Numbered from the stretch's first letter, positions 35,058 through 43,780 are shown. The stretch: DNA of 64,000 nucleotides from Streptomyces scabiei 87.22 (GCF_000091305.1 NC_013929.1:1426001-1490000); one strand, 5' to 3'. The notes: a model not told the origin generated them from the letters alone. Translations and numbers: made by a program.

Positions 35058-35979
35058 GGCCGTACCTCTCCTCCGCCTTCCAGAAGTACACGAAACCGCC
35101 GAGCGCGGTCAGCGCCGCCCAGCCGCCGGCGACCGCCCACACGTGCGGGGGCAGGGCCTCCGAGCCGTAGCCGTCGATCAGCGCGAAGCGCATCAGGTCC
35201 ATGTAGATCGCGGCCGGGTTCCACTGCAGGACGTCGGCGATCCACTGGGGGTGGTCCTCCAGCATCACCGGGATGGAGAACATGACGCCGGAGGCGTACA
35301 TCCAGGTCCGCATCACGAACGGCATCAGCTGCGCGAGGTCCGGGGTCTTGGAGCCCATCCGGGCCATGATCAGCGCGAGGCCGGTGTTGAACAGGAACTG
35401 CAGGGCCAGCACGGGGACGATCAGCAGCCAGGACGGGGACGGATAGCTGCCGAAGCCGACCGCCACGCAGAACAGCACGATCATCGAGAACAGCAGCTGC
35501 TGGAGCTGCTGGAGCGCGAAGGAGATCGGCAGCGAGGCGCGGGGGAAGTGCAGGGCGCGCACCAGGCCGAGGTTGCCGGAGATCGCGCGGACGCCCGCCA
35601 TCACCGAGCTCTGGGTGAAGGTGAACACGAACACACCCGTGACCAGGAACGGGATGTACACCTCGCGGGGCATGCCGCGGTCGGCACCCAGGATGAGGCC
35701 GAAGATCAGGAAGTACACCAGCGCGTTGAGCAGCGGGGTGGCCACCTGCCACAGCTGGCCGAGCTTGGCCTGGCTGTACTGCGCGGTGAGTTTCGCCTGG
35801 GAGAAGGCCAGGATGAAGTGGCGCCGCCCCCACATCTGGCGGACGTACTCCAGGAGTCCGGGCCGGGCGCCGCTCACGGCGAGCCCGTACTTGGCGGCCA
35901 GTTCCGTGGCGGAGAGCCCGTCGTCGGGCGACGGTCGGTCGCTCACCACAACCCTGCCGTCATGCGTTGTCTCACTCAC
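35050..35979 (-). CDS. ABC-2 type permease, TagG/Wzm-like exporter
   Basis: A 309-aa six-helix ABC-2 permease. A ~50-residue cytosolic N-terminus leads to the family motif AQYSQAKLGQLWQVATPLLNAL, then helices such as FLIFGLILGA, FTFTQSSVMAG and LFSMIVLFCVAVGFG, ending in FVYFWKAEERYGRG. Forms a two-component exporter with the next gene. GTG start with a poor RBS. A 95-nt gap to the GT2 gene suggests its own promoter, but orientation and content tie it to the polyol-phosphate block. Confidence 0.92.
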   Translation of the reverse strand: MSETTHDGRVVVSDRPSPDDGLSATELAAKYGLAVSGARPGLLEYVRQMWGRRHFILAFSQAKLTAQYSQAKLGQLWQVATPLLNALVYFLIFGLILGADRGMPREVYIPFLVTGVFVFTFTQSSVMAGVRAISGNLGLVRALHFPRASLPISFALQQLQQLLFSMIVLFCVAVGFGSYPSPSWLLIVPVLALQFLFNTGLALIMARMGSKTPDLAQLMPFVMRTWMYASGVMFSIPVMLEDHPQWIADVLQWNPAAIYMDLMRFALIDGYGSEALPPHVWAVAGGWAALTALGGFVYFWKAEERYGRG

Positions 35980-36074
35980 AAATGGAAACTTTCGTCCTCA
36001 AAGTGCGTGGCCTGATCGGGCCGAGGCGGAAACCTGGGCCGGGTACGGCCGAATGCTCTCAGATTTCGAGCGTG

Positions 36075-36947
36075 TCAGATGACGGGCGGTCGGCCCAGTC
36101 TGGTCAGCCGCCACACCGTACGCCACTTCATGGGCCGGCGGGGGCCGCAGGCGCTCGTCCAGCCCTCCTTGAAACCGCCGAACCAGGCCCGCAGCGCCGG
36201 GCCGGAGGGCTTGCGCAGCAGGGTCAGCAGCAGCCAGACGCCCAGGTAGACCGGGACGAGCGTGGCCGGGAGGTTGCGGCGCGCGAGCCAGACGCGGTTG
36301 CGCGCGACCATGCGGTGGTAGACCGCGTGCCGGGAGGGGGCGGTCGTCGGATGGTACAGGACCATGTCGGACCGGTAGTCGATCATCCAGCCCGCGTCGA
36401 GGGCCCGCCAGGCCAGGTCGGTCTCCTCGTGCGCGTAGAAGAACTCGTCCGGGAGCCCGCCGACTTCGGCGAAGACCTGGGTGCGTACGGCGTTGGCGCC
36501 GCCGAGGAAGGTGGTGACCCGGGAGGAGCGCATCGGGTCGGCGGCCCGCAGCCGGGGCACATGGCGCCGCTGGGTCTCCCCCGTGTCGGGGTCGGCGATC
36601 CGGAAGCTGACGATGCCGAGCCCGGGGTCCTCCTCGAAGGCCCGGCGGCAGAGTTCGGCGGTGTCGTGGCGCGCGAGCAGGCCGTCGTCGTCGAGGAAGA
36701 GCAGGACGTCGACGTCCCGGCCGCTGGGCCCGAACGCCTCGATGCCGATGTTGCGGCCGCCGGGTATGCCGAGGTTCTCGGGCAGCTCGACCGTCCGTAC
36801 ACCCTCGGGGACGTCCGGGACGGGCGAGCCGTTGCCGACGACGACCACCTCGACCCGGTCGCCCTCCTGCTTGGCGACGGAGTCGAGGAGGGCGCGGAGC
36901 TCGTCGGGGCGGTTGCCCATGGTGATGATCACCGCGCCGACCTTCAT
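36075..36947 (-). CDS. glycosyltransferase family 2
   Basis: A 290-aa GT-A fold transferase. VGAVIITMGNRPDELRALLDS at the N-terminus, LPENLGIPGGRNIGIE, DXD-like VLLFLDDDGLL near residue 90, FLGGANAVRTQVF and EETDLAWRALDAGW (rhamnosyl/galactosyl-transferase-like). C-terminal hydrophobic stretch (LVPVYLGVWLLLTLL) suggests membrane association. Eight nt after the CDP-alcohol phosphotransferase gene. It likely decorates the product of the neighbouring phosphotransferases; sugar and acceptor unknown. Confidence 0.9.
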   Translation of the reverse strand: MKVGAVIITMGNRPDELRALLDSVAKQEGDRVEVVVVGNGSPVPDVPEGVRTVELPENLGIPGGRNIGIEAFGPSGRDVDVLLFLDDDGLLARHDTAELCRRAFEEDPGLGIVSFRIADPDTGETQRRHVPRLRAADPMRSSRVTTFLGGANAVRTQVFAEVGGLPDEFFYAHEETDLAWRALDAGWMIDYRSDMVLYHPTTAPSRHAVYHRMVARNRVWLARRNLPATLVPVYLGVWLLLTLLRKPSGPALRAWFGGFKEGWTSACGPRRPMKWRTVWRLTRLGRPPVI

Positions 36948-36955
36948 GGCGCCGC

Positions 36956-37735
36956 TCACTTCAGCCTGCTGGAGGCCAGGATGGACACCAGGTGCAGCAG
37001 GGTCTGCAGCAGTGCGATGCCGGCGAGCACGGCGACGCCGAGCCGGGAGAAGAAGAGGTCGCCCCGCATCTGGTCCAGGACCGCGAAGACCAGGATCAGC
37101 AGGGACGCCTCGACTCCGAGGATGAGCCGGTGGAACTTCAGGGCGGCGGCGGCCTTGCGGGCCAGCGCCATGCCGGAGGAGCGCGGCTCGGCGGCCGACT
37201 CCTGGACCGGCGGCTTGCCCGTCTGGTGCCGGGCGACCCCGACGAGGTCCGTCTCGGCCTTGATCAGGATGGCGCCGAGAGCGGCGAGCGTGCCGAGGAA
37301 GGCCCACAGCCAGTCGATGCGGCCGGTGCCCCACAGGTCGGCCGCGCGCAGGCCGAAGCCGACCAGGACGGCCGCGTCGCACAGGTAGGCGCCGACGCGG
37401 TCGACGTAGACGCCGGTCATCGAGTACTGCTCGCGCCAGCGGGCGATCTCGCCGTCGACGCAGTCGAACAGCAGGTACAGCTGGACCATCAGCACACCGA
37501 GGACGGCGCCCGGGATGCCCGGCACCAGCAGGGCCGGGGCGGCGAGGACGCCGAAGACGGTCATCAGATAGGTCAGCTGGTTGGGCGAGACCCGGGTGTT
37601 CACCAGGTGCCGGTCTATCCGCAGCGAGATCTCGCGCATGTAGAGCCGGCCGGCCCAGTGCTCACCGCTCCGCCGGTCCTTCACACCCGGGGGGTGAACG
37701 ACCGGCCGGAGTTCAGCTACTGATGGCTTTGGCAT
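36956..37735 (-). CDS. CDP-alcohol phosphatidyltransferase family protein
   Basis: A 259-aa integral membrane enzyme. The CDP-OH-P motif (D-G-x2-A-R-x8-G-x3-D-x3-D) is complete from DGEIAR near residue 92 through YVDRVGAYLCD. About six helices. It moves a phospho-alcohol from a CDP-alcohol to an acceptor with loss of CMP. The N-terminal ~35 soluble residues (WAGRLYMREISLRIDRHLVNTR) are typical of non-PG-synthase members. Overlaps the dehydrogenase gene by 23 nt. The donor is probably the CDP-polyol made by the neighbouring nucleotidyltransferase (inference). Confidence 0.93.
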   Translation of the reverse strand: MPKPSVAELRPVVHPPGVKDRRSGEHWAGRLYMREISLRIDRHLVNTRVSPNQLTYLMTVFGVLAAPALLVPGIPGAVLGVLMVQLYLLFDCVDGEIARWREQYSMTGVYVDRVGAYLCDAAVLVGFGLRAADLWGTGRIDWLWAFLGTLAALGAILIKAETDLVGVARHQTGKPPVQESAAEPRSSGMALARKAAAALKFHRLILGVEASLLILVFAVLDQMRGDLFFSRLGVAVLAGIALLQTLLHLVSILASSRLK

Positions 37736-38777
37736 AGTCGGCGTAGGCGTCCTTGATCTGGTCGGTGCTCAGTTCGAGGTGTTCCAGGATGGTGTAGCGG
37801 CCCGGCCGGGTCTGCGGGGCGAACTCCACGACCTGGACGAACTCGTCCACGGTGAAGCCGATCTCGTCCGGGAGGACGGGCAGCCCGTGGTGGCGCAGGA
37901 CCTCGACCATCTGGCCCGCGACCTCGTGGTGGCCCCGCAGGAACGTGGCGAACGCGCCGCCGAGACCGCACTGTTCGCCGTGCAGGGCGTTGCGCTTGGG
38001 GAAGGTCAGGTCGAAGGCGTGGCTGATCTCGTGACAGGCGCCCGAGGCGGGACGGCTGTCGCCGGCCACGGACATGGAGATCCCGCACAGGACGAGGGAC
38101 TCGGACAACGTCGTCAGGAACTCGTCGTCGCCGACCCCGCCGGGGTGGCGGAGCACGGCCTCGGCGGCCTGCCGGGCCATCGCGGCGGCCAGTCCGTCGA
38201 CCTTCTCGCCGGTCTCCCGGCTGGACAGCTCCCAGTCGGCCACGGCGGAGATCTTGCAGATCACATCGCCGATACCGGCCCGCACGAAGCGCACCGGGGC
38301 CTCACGGATGACGTCGAGGTCGATGACGATGCCGATCGGGTTCGGCACACCGTAGGAACCGCGGCCCGCGTCGTTGTCGAGGGTGGCGACCGGGGAGCAG
38401 AGGCCGTCGTTGGCGAGGTTGGTGGCGACGGCGACCAGCGGCAGGCCCACCCGGGCGGCCGCGTACTTGGCGCAGTCGATGACCTTGCCGCCGCCGAGCC
38501 CGACCACGGCGTCGTAGTGACCGCCCTTCTTGATCGAGTCGGCGAGCCGTACCGCTCCGTCGATGGTGCCGTCGGCGTCGCTGAACCAGTCGGCCTCCGG
38601 CAGCGCCGGGGCGAACCGGTCGCGCAGCGCGGCGCCGGAGCGCGAGCTGATCGCGAAGGCCAGCCGGCCCGACGGCGCGATGCGCTGGTCCGACAGAATC
38701 GTCGCCAGGTCATCGAGCGCGCCGGGACGGATGTCCACGACGACCGGCGAGGGGATGAGCCTCGTCAGTACTGGCAC
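37713..38777 (-). CDS. glycerol-1-phosphate-dehydrogenase-like iron/zinc alcohol dehydrogenase
   Basis: A 354-aa member of the group III alcohol dehydrogenase fold closest by eye to sn-glycerol-1-phosphate dehydrogenase/AraM. NAD motif GGGKVIDCAKYAA near residue 95; metal ligands probably in GDVICK (Asp), SGACHEISHAFD (His) and ALHGEQCG (His). It would reduce a ketose/triose phosphate such as dihydroxyacetone phosphate to a polyol phosphate. GTG start overlaps the nucleotidyltransferase stop by 13 nt, so the two act in one pathway. Confidence 0.85.
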   Translation of the reverse strand: MPVLTRLIPSPVVVDIRPGALDDLATILSDQRIAPSGRLAFAISSRSGAALRDRFAPALPEADWFSDADGTIDGAVRLADSIKKGGHYDAVVGLGGGKVIDCAKYAAARVGLPLVAVATNLANDGLCSPVATLDNDAGRGSYGVPNPIGIVIDLDVIREAPVRFVRAGIGDVICKISAVADWELSSRETGEKVDGLAAAMARQAAEAVLRHPGGVGDDEFLTTLSESLVLCGISMSVAGDSRPASGACHEISHAFDLTFPKRNALHGEQCGLGGAFATFLRGHHEVAGQMVEVLRHHGLPVLPDEIGFTVDEFVQVVEFAPQTRPGRYTILEHLELSTDQIKDAYADYAKAISS

Positions 38778-39517
38778 GCGATCTCACGTCCCTTGGCGAG
38801 GTCGTCGTGGTTGTCGATCTCGACCCACTTGACGTCACCGATGGGCGCCACGTCGATACGGAAGCCGCGGTTCACGAGCTCCTGGTAGCCGTGCTCGTAG
38901 AACTGCTGCGGGTCCGTCTCGAAGACCGTCTTCAGGGCGTCGGCCAGCTCGTCGGCGGCCTCGCCCTCGATGAGGGTGACGCCGATGTACTCACCGGTCG
39001 CCTCGGCGGGGTCCATCAGCTTGGTGATCTTGGTCATGCCGCCCTCGGGGCCGACGACGACCTTCATCTCCTCGTCGGCGAGGGACTTCACCGTGTCGAG
39101 GGCGAGGATGATCTTCTTGCCGTCGCCGCGGGCGGCGAGCAGGGTCTTCTCCACGGAGACGGGGTGCACGGTGTCGCCGTTGGCGAGGATCACCGAGTGC
39201 TTGATGGCGTCACGGCCGCACCACAGGGAGTAGGCGTTGTTCCACTCCTCGGCCTTGTCGTTGTCGATCAGGGTGATCTTGACGCCGTACTTCTGCTCCA
39301 GCGCCTCGCGGCGCTCGTAGACGGCTTCCTTGCGGTACCCGACGATGATCGCGACCTCGGTCAGGCCGATCTCGGCGAAGTTGCCGAGCGTGAGGTCGAG
39401 AACGGTCAGGCTGTCCTCCGCGCCCTCGGGGCCGACCGGCACCAGAGCCTTGGGAAGGGTGTCGGTGTAGGGGCGAAGACGCCGTCCGGCGCCGGCCGCC
39501 AGCACGAGGCCGATCAT
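38765..39517 (-). CDS. sugar/polyol-phosphate nucleotidyltransferase
   Basis: A 250-aa GT-A-type NTP transferase. Signature LAAGAGRRLRPYTDTLPKALVPVG spans residues 6-29; NNAYSLWCGRDAI and the metal Asp in LANGD follow; it ends WVEIDNHDDLAKG. Overall closer to CTP:inositol/choline-phosphate cytidylyltransferases (LicC/IPCT-like) than to glucose-1-phosphate enzymes, so a CDP-polyol product is favoured. Excellent RBS GAAGGAGAA; ATGA overlap with the upstream phosphotransferase gene. Confidence 0.88.
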   Translation of the reverse strand: MIGLVLAAGAGRRLRPYTDTLPKALVPVGPEGAEDSLTVLDLTLGNFAEIGLTEVAIIVGYRKEAVYERREALEQKYGVKITLIDNDKAEEWNNAYSLWCGRDAIKHSVILANGDTVHPVSVEKTLLAARGDGKKIILALDTVKSLADEEMKVVVGPEGGMTKITKLMDPAEATGEYIGVTLIEGEAADELADALKTVFETDPQQFYEHGYQELVNRGFRIDVAPIGDVKWVEIDNHDDLAKGREIACQY

Positions 39518-41289
39518 GCGGGTTCTCCTTCATCGTGTACGGCGGGTGCGCCTGTCTTATGGGCGGTCACCCAGAAGCGGATGCTCTCGATGAGCACCAG
39601 CAGCGCCACGGCCACGGCGAGAGCCGTGAGCGCGACCTTGAAATCTGTGGGCACGAGCAGCGCGGCGAGAACGGTGACCAGCAGGGTCCTGCCGTCGTGA
39701 CCGCCGATCGCCCGCACCAGCCACCTAGGCGGTGCGCCGGCGTCGCCGCGGATGCGGTACACCGTGTCGTAGTGATGGTAGGCGACGGCCCCCACGAGCC
39801 CGAAAGCCGCGGGAAGGGCGCCGTTCACGTCGGCCTTGGCCGCGAGGATCAGGACGGTGCCGTATTCGGCGGCGCGGAAGAGCGGGGGGATCAGCCAGTC
39901 GAGGGGGCCCTTGAGGGGGCGCGCGACCGCGTCGGCGGAGACCAGGACGTACACGCCGGCACAGATGACCACCGACCAGCCCGGCCCGTCGATCCAGGCC
40001 GCGAGCACCACGAGGACGGCACCGGCCAGGGCCAGTAGCCGCGCGAGGACCGCGTAGCGGCTCGGCATGACGCGCGCGAGCACCTCCGCCAGGGGCCCGC
40101 TGTCCGCGAGGTCCGCGAGCGCCCGGGCCGCGCGGTCGGTGCGCTGCGCCTTGCGCGTCAGCGAGCGCAGGACGCGGCCCGCCGTGGTGTACGTCGCGGC
40201 GAAGGCGCACCCGACGAGCAGCGCGTAGAAGGTGATGCGGGGCGTGGTGAGGGCCGTGAGGACGGCGATCATGGCCCAGCGCTCACCGATCGGCAGGACG
40301 ATCATGCGGCGGACCCAGACCGTCCAGCCGACGCTGTCGAGCTTGCCGGAGAGGGCGGCGGTGGGGCTGGTGTTGGCGGTGGCGTCGTGGTTCGCCTCGT
40401 TGAAGGAGAAGTCGACGACGTGGCGGCAGGTCTGCAGGACCATCGCGGCGAGCGCGAGGGCCCATACGTCGTCGCCGCCCCGTGCGGCACCGAGGGCGAG
40501 GCCCGCGTAGTAGGCGTACTCCTTGGCGCGGTCGAAGGTGGCGTCGAGCCAGGCGCCGAGCGTGGAGTACTGCAGGGAGTAGCGGGCCAGCTGGCCGTCG
40601 GTGCAGTCGAGGACGAACGAGAGGATCAGCAGCAGTCCGGCCGCGACATAGCCGCCGCGGGTGCCGGTGGCCGCGCAGCCGGCCGCGATCAGGGCGGTGA
40701 TCAGCGAGGCCGTGGTGACCTGGTTCGGGGTCAGGCCCCGGCGGGCGCACCAACGGGCGAGGTAGCGGGAGTACGGGCTGATGCAGTAGGTGGTGAAGAA
40801 GCCGTCGCGGGACTTCACCGCCGTGCGCAGGCGGACGGCCTCGTCGTCGACGGCGTCGACGGCACGCCGGGCCTCGTCACGGGCCTGCGGGCCGTCGGGG
40901 ACGACGGCGACCAGGGTGCCCAGCTCGGGGCGGTACGGGCTGACGCCGTCCGCGTCGAGGCCGGTGACGATCCGGTCGGCGACGCTGCCGACGGCGACGG
41001 CGGTGCCGCCGCTCGCGGTGACATCCTCGCGGGACAGCACCCGGGCCAGCGCCTGACGGGCGGCGGGCCGCACGGTCACGGCGCCGGGGAGGGCGGCGGC
41101 GTCGAAGCGGGGGTCGGTGAGTCCGAGGCGCAGGGCGTGCGCATGGCCGACGAACCGGGCGTCGACGATCGCGACCCGCTGGTCCGCGGGCACCGTCGCC
41201 AGGAGCCTCGCGGCGTCACCGGCGTCGGAGGCGACCCGTACGTCGAAGCCGAGCGACCGCAGATCGCCCTCCAGCGACGATCCGGGCAC
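39514..41289 (-). CDS. two-part CDP-alcohol phosphotransferase with DUF5941-like C-terminus
   Basis: A 591-aa membrane protein. Residues 1-150: soluble alpha/beta domain of unknown function. About 165-350: CDP-alcohol phosphotransferase core with DCTDGQLAR near residue 227 and the following G-x3-D-x3-D (GAWLDATFD). About 400-580: a second polytopic region of the DUF5941 type. First gene of the block. The annotated GTG has no RBS; a CTG ten codons upstream (41319) sits 8 nt after AGGGAG and would add STAILTGQP, so the true start may be that CTG. A candidate PHO box lies further upstream. Confidence 0.85.
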   Translation of the reverse strand: MPGSSLEGDLRSLGFDVRVASDAGDAARLLATVPADQRVAIVDARFVGHAHALRLGLTDPRFDAAALPGAVTVRPAARQALARVLSREDVTASGGTAVAVGSVADRIVTGLDADGVSPYRPELGTLVAVVPDGPQARDEARRAVDAVDDEAVRLRTAVKSRDGFFTTYCISPYSRYLARWCARRGLTPNQVTTASLITALIAAGCAATGTRGGYVAAGLLLILSFVLDCTDGQLARYSLQYSTLGAWLDATFDRAKEYAYYAGLALGAARGGDDVWALALAAMVLQTCRHVVDFSFNEANHDATANTSPTAALSGKLDSVGWTVWVRRMIVLPIGERWAMIAVLTALTTPRITFYALLVGCAFAATYTTAGRVLRSLTRKAQRTDRAARALADLADSGPLAEVLARVMPSRYAVLARLLALAGAVLVVLAAWIDGPGWSVVICAGVYVLVSADAVARPLKGPLDWLIPPLFRAAEYGTVLILAAKADVNGALPAAFGLVGAVAYHHYDTVYRIRGDAGAPPRWLVRAIGGHDGRTLLVTVLAALLVPTDFKVALTALAVAVALLVLIESIRFWVTAHKTGAPAVHDEGEPA

Positions 41290-41705
41290 CGGCTGACCGG
41301 TGAGGATGGCGGTCGACAGAGGAACTCACTCCCTGGTGCCGACGCGACCGCGCCGGACATGTACGTGGTGGAAGGCGCCCAGGCCCTGGGGGCCGGCAGC
41401 GTGTCGGCAGAGGTTATCGGATGAAGAGAAGCGGGCGTTCACCGCCCGTTCACGGCCCGATCGATCGCGCCTGCTCAGGCCGTCGGGCCTCCGCCGCGAT
41501 CATCATCGGGGATGTGGGGGGTACGCCACAAACTCCGGTGCGGATATCGGTCGATAAGGAATAAAGGGATGGGATCGGCGCGTGGGCGACGTCTCGCTGC
41601 GCGCCCATCGGGAGGCGCGGGGGCCGGCCGCCGGCACCCCGCCCGCCGATTCCGCACACCTTCCACGACGAACGGACACAACACGCCCCCGCATAAAGTG
41701 ACCTC
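41290..41705. other. intergenic: divergent promoter region between the polyol-phosphate block and galE
   Basis: No gene seen. It holds the leader of the minus-strand phosphotransferase gene (AGGGAG RBS near 41330), a PHO-box-like direct repeat at 41437-41458 and the galE promoter at its right end. Several AT-rich patches occur near 41410 and 41560. Confidence 0.6.
41437..41458 (+). promoter_or_regulatory. candidate PHO box (two 11-bp direct repeat units)
   Basis: GTTCACCGCCC directly followed by GTTCACGGCCC: two 11-bp direct repeat units sharing GTTCAC at the spacing PhoP requires in Streptomyces. It lies ~120-170 nt upstream of the phosphotransferase start on one side and 250 nt upstream of galE on the other. 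Suggests phosphate control of one or both transcripts. Confidence 0.55.
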
Positions 41706-41706
41706 A
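41692..41706 (+). promoter_or_regulatory. leaderless promoter of galE
   Basis: CATAAAGT, a good -10 box, ends 6-7 nt before the ATG and there is no Shine-Dalgarno sequence, so the galE mRNA probably starts at the ATG. No strong -35 is seen. Confidence 0.5.
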
Positions 41707-42674
41707 TGACATGGCTGATCACAGGCGGGGCGGGCTACATCGGCGCACACGTGGCGAAGGTCATGACCGAGGCCGGCGAACAGGTCGTCGCACTGGACGA
41801 CCTCTCGGCGGGGGTCCGCGGCCGCCTTCCCGGGCACATCCCCCTGGTCCACGGCTCCGCCCTCGACGGCGACCTGCTCAAGCGCGTGCTGGCCGAGCAC
41901 ACCGTGACCGGCGTGGTCCACCTCGCCGCCCGCAAGCAGGTCGGCGAGTCCGTCGCCCAGCCCACCCGCTACTACCAGGAGAACGTCGGCGGTCTCGCCG
42001 GTCTCCTGGAGGCGGCCGCCGGGGCCGGGGTGGAGCGCTTCGTCTTCTCCTCCTCCGCCGCCGTCTACGGCAACCCGGACGTGGACCTCATCACCGAGGA
42101 GACCCCGTGCGCCCCGATGAGCCCGTACGGCGAGACCAAGCTCGCCGGTGAGTGGCTGGTCCGGGCGGCGGGCCGGGCGCACGGCATGGCGACCGTGTGC
42201 CTGCGCTACTTCAACGTGGCGGGGGCGGCCGAGCCGGCCCTGGCCGACACGGGCGTCTTCAACGTCATCCCGATGATCTTCGACCGCCTCACCCGCGACG
42301 AGGCCCCGCGGATCTTCGGCGACGACTACCCGACCCCGGACGGCACCTGCGTGAGGGACTACATCCACGTCGCCGACCTCGCCGAGGCGCACCTCGCGGC
42401 GGCCCGGCGTCCGACCGGGGGCGCCACGGGCGACCTGACCGTGAACATCGGCCGCGGCGAGGGCGTTTCGGTCCGCGAACTCATCGATCTCGTGGGCGAG
42501 GTGACCGGCGACCGGCGTCCCGCCCTCGTCGAGGCACGCCGTCCCGGCGACGCGCCGCGCGCGGTGGCCTCGGCCGCGCGGGCCGGGCGGGAGCTCGGCT
42601 GGACGGCCCGGCGCGATGTGCGCGAGATGGTCGAGTCCGCCTGGGCGGGCTGGCGGCTGCACCGCGGCCTCTGA
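41706..42674 (+). CDS. galE: UDP-glucose 4-epimerase
   Basis: A 322-aa extended SDR. GGAGYIGAHV binds NAD at the N-terminus; SSSAAVYG and SPYGETKLAGE contain the catalytic Ser and Tyr-x3-Lys; CLRYFNVAGA and VRDYIHVADLAEAH are GalE signatures. Interconverts UDP-glucose and UDP-galactose in the cytosol, feeding cell-surface glycans. Divergent from the polyol-phosphate block and sharing its promoter region; it could provide UDP-Gal for the GT2 there (inference). Confidence 0.94.
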   Translation: MTWLITGGAGYIGAHVAKVMTEAGEQVVALDDLSAGVRGRLPGHIPLVHGSALDGDLLKRVLAEHTVTGVVHLAARKQVGESVAQPTRYYQENVGGLAGLLEAAAGAGVERFVFSSSAAVYGNPDVDLITEETPCAPMSPYGETKLAGEWLVRAAGRAHGMATVCLRYFNVAGAAEPALADTGVFNVIPMIFDRLTRDEAPRIFGDDYPTPDGTCVRDYIHVADLAEAHLAAARRPTGGATGDLTVNIGRGEGVSVRELIDLVGEVTGDRRPALVEARRPGDAPRAVASAARAGRELGWTARRDVREMVESAWAGWRLHRGL

Positions 42675-42705
42675 CCGTCGAAGCCCGCGCCCCGACCATG
42701 GCAAC

Positions 42706-42740
42706 GCTCTGACCTGCGTATCGTTTCCGCAGGTCAGAGC
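42706..42740 (+). terminator. terminator hairpin after galE
   Basis: Perfect 13-bp inverted repeat GCTCTGACCTGCG / CGCAGGTCAGAGC with a 9-nt loop, 31 nt beyond the galE stop, before the CDF gene. Confidence 0.75.
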
Positions 42741-42841
42741 ACATGACAACGGTGTTCAGTGCCGCGTTGCCGGATACCCCCCACCCGTAGTTCACTGTGA
42801 TCCGGAGCCGAACACACGGACGCACAGGAGGCGGGCACCCG

Positions 42842-43780
42842 ATGGGGGCTGGGCACGATCACGGACACGCGCACCATGCGCCGACCACCGGTACGGCGGC
42901 CGCGGCGTACCGCGGGCGGCTGCGGATCGCGCTGTCGATCACGCTCACGGTCATGGTGGTCGAGATCGTCGGCGGCGTGCTCGCCGATTCGCTCGCGCTC
43001 ATCGCGGACGCGGCTCACATGGCGACGGACGCGGTCGGCCTGGCCATGGCGCTCCTCGCGATCCACTTCGCCAACCGCCCGCCGAGCGGCAACCGCACCT
43101 TCGGCTACGCCCGCGCCGAGATACTCGCGGCGCTCGCGAACTGTCTCCTCCTGCTCGGTGTCGGCGGTTACGTCCTGTACGAGGCGGTCCAGCGCTTCAT
43201 CACGCCGGTCGGCACCGAGGGCGGACTGACCGTGGTGTTCGGCGCGGTCGGTCTGGTGGCGAACATGATCTCGCTGACCCTGCTGATGCGCGGCCAGAAG
43301 GAGAGCCTGAACGTCAGGGGCGCCTTCCTGGAGGTGGCGGCGGACGCGCTCGGCTCGCTGGCGGTGATCATCTCGGCGGTGGTCGTCCTGCTCACCGGCT
43401 GGCAGGCCGCCGACCCCATCGCCTCGCTGGCCATCGGTCTGATGATCGTCCCGCGGACGGTGAAGCTGCTGCGCGAGACCCTCGACGTCCTGCTGGAGGC
43501 GGCACCGAAGAACGTCGACATGGCCGAGGTGCGCGCCCACATACTGGCCCTGCCCGGCGTGGAGGACGTCCACGACCTGCACGCCTGGACGATCACGTCC
43601 GGTATGCCGGTGCTCTCCGCCCATGTGGTGGTCGGCTCCGACACGCTGGACTCCATCGGCCACGAGAAGATGCTGCACGAACTCCAGGGCTGCATCGGCG
43701 ACCACTTCGACGTCGAGCACTGCACCTTCCAGTTGGAGCCGGGCGGCCACGCGGAACACGAGGCGAAGCTGTGTCACTGA
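42842..43780 (+). CDS. cation diffusion facilitator (Zn/Co/Cd efflux)
   Basis: A 312-aa CDF transporter. His-rich cytosolic N-terminus GHDHGHAHH, six helices with metal-site residues in LADSLALIADAAHMATDAVGL (HxxxD) and EVAADALGSLAVI (DxxxS), and a C-terminal metallochaperone-like domain ending in VEHCTFQLE. Proton-driven metal export at the plasma membrane. ATG chosen behind AGGAGG; the 15-residue upstream extension lacks an RBS. Followed with a 10-nt overlap by the GNAT gene. Confidence 0.94.
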   Translation: MGAGHDHGHAHHAPTTGTAAAAYRGRLRIALSITLTVMVVEIVGGVLADSLALIADAAHMATDAVGLAMALLAIHFANRPPSGNRTFGYARAEILAALANCLLLLGVGGYVLYEAVQRFITPVGTEGGLTVVFGAVGLVANMISLTLLMRGQKESLNVRGAFLEVAADALGSLAVIISAVVVLLTGWQAADPIASLAIGLMIVPRTVKLLRETLDVLLEAAPKNVDMAEVRAHILALPGVEDVHDLHAWTITSGMPVLSAHVVVGSDTLDSIGHEKMLHELQGCIGDHFDVEHCTFQLEPGGHAEHEAKLCH

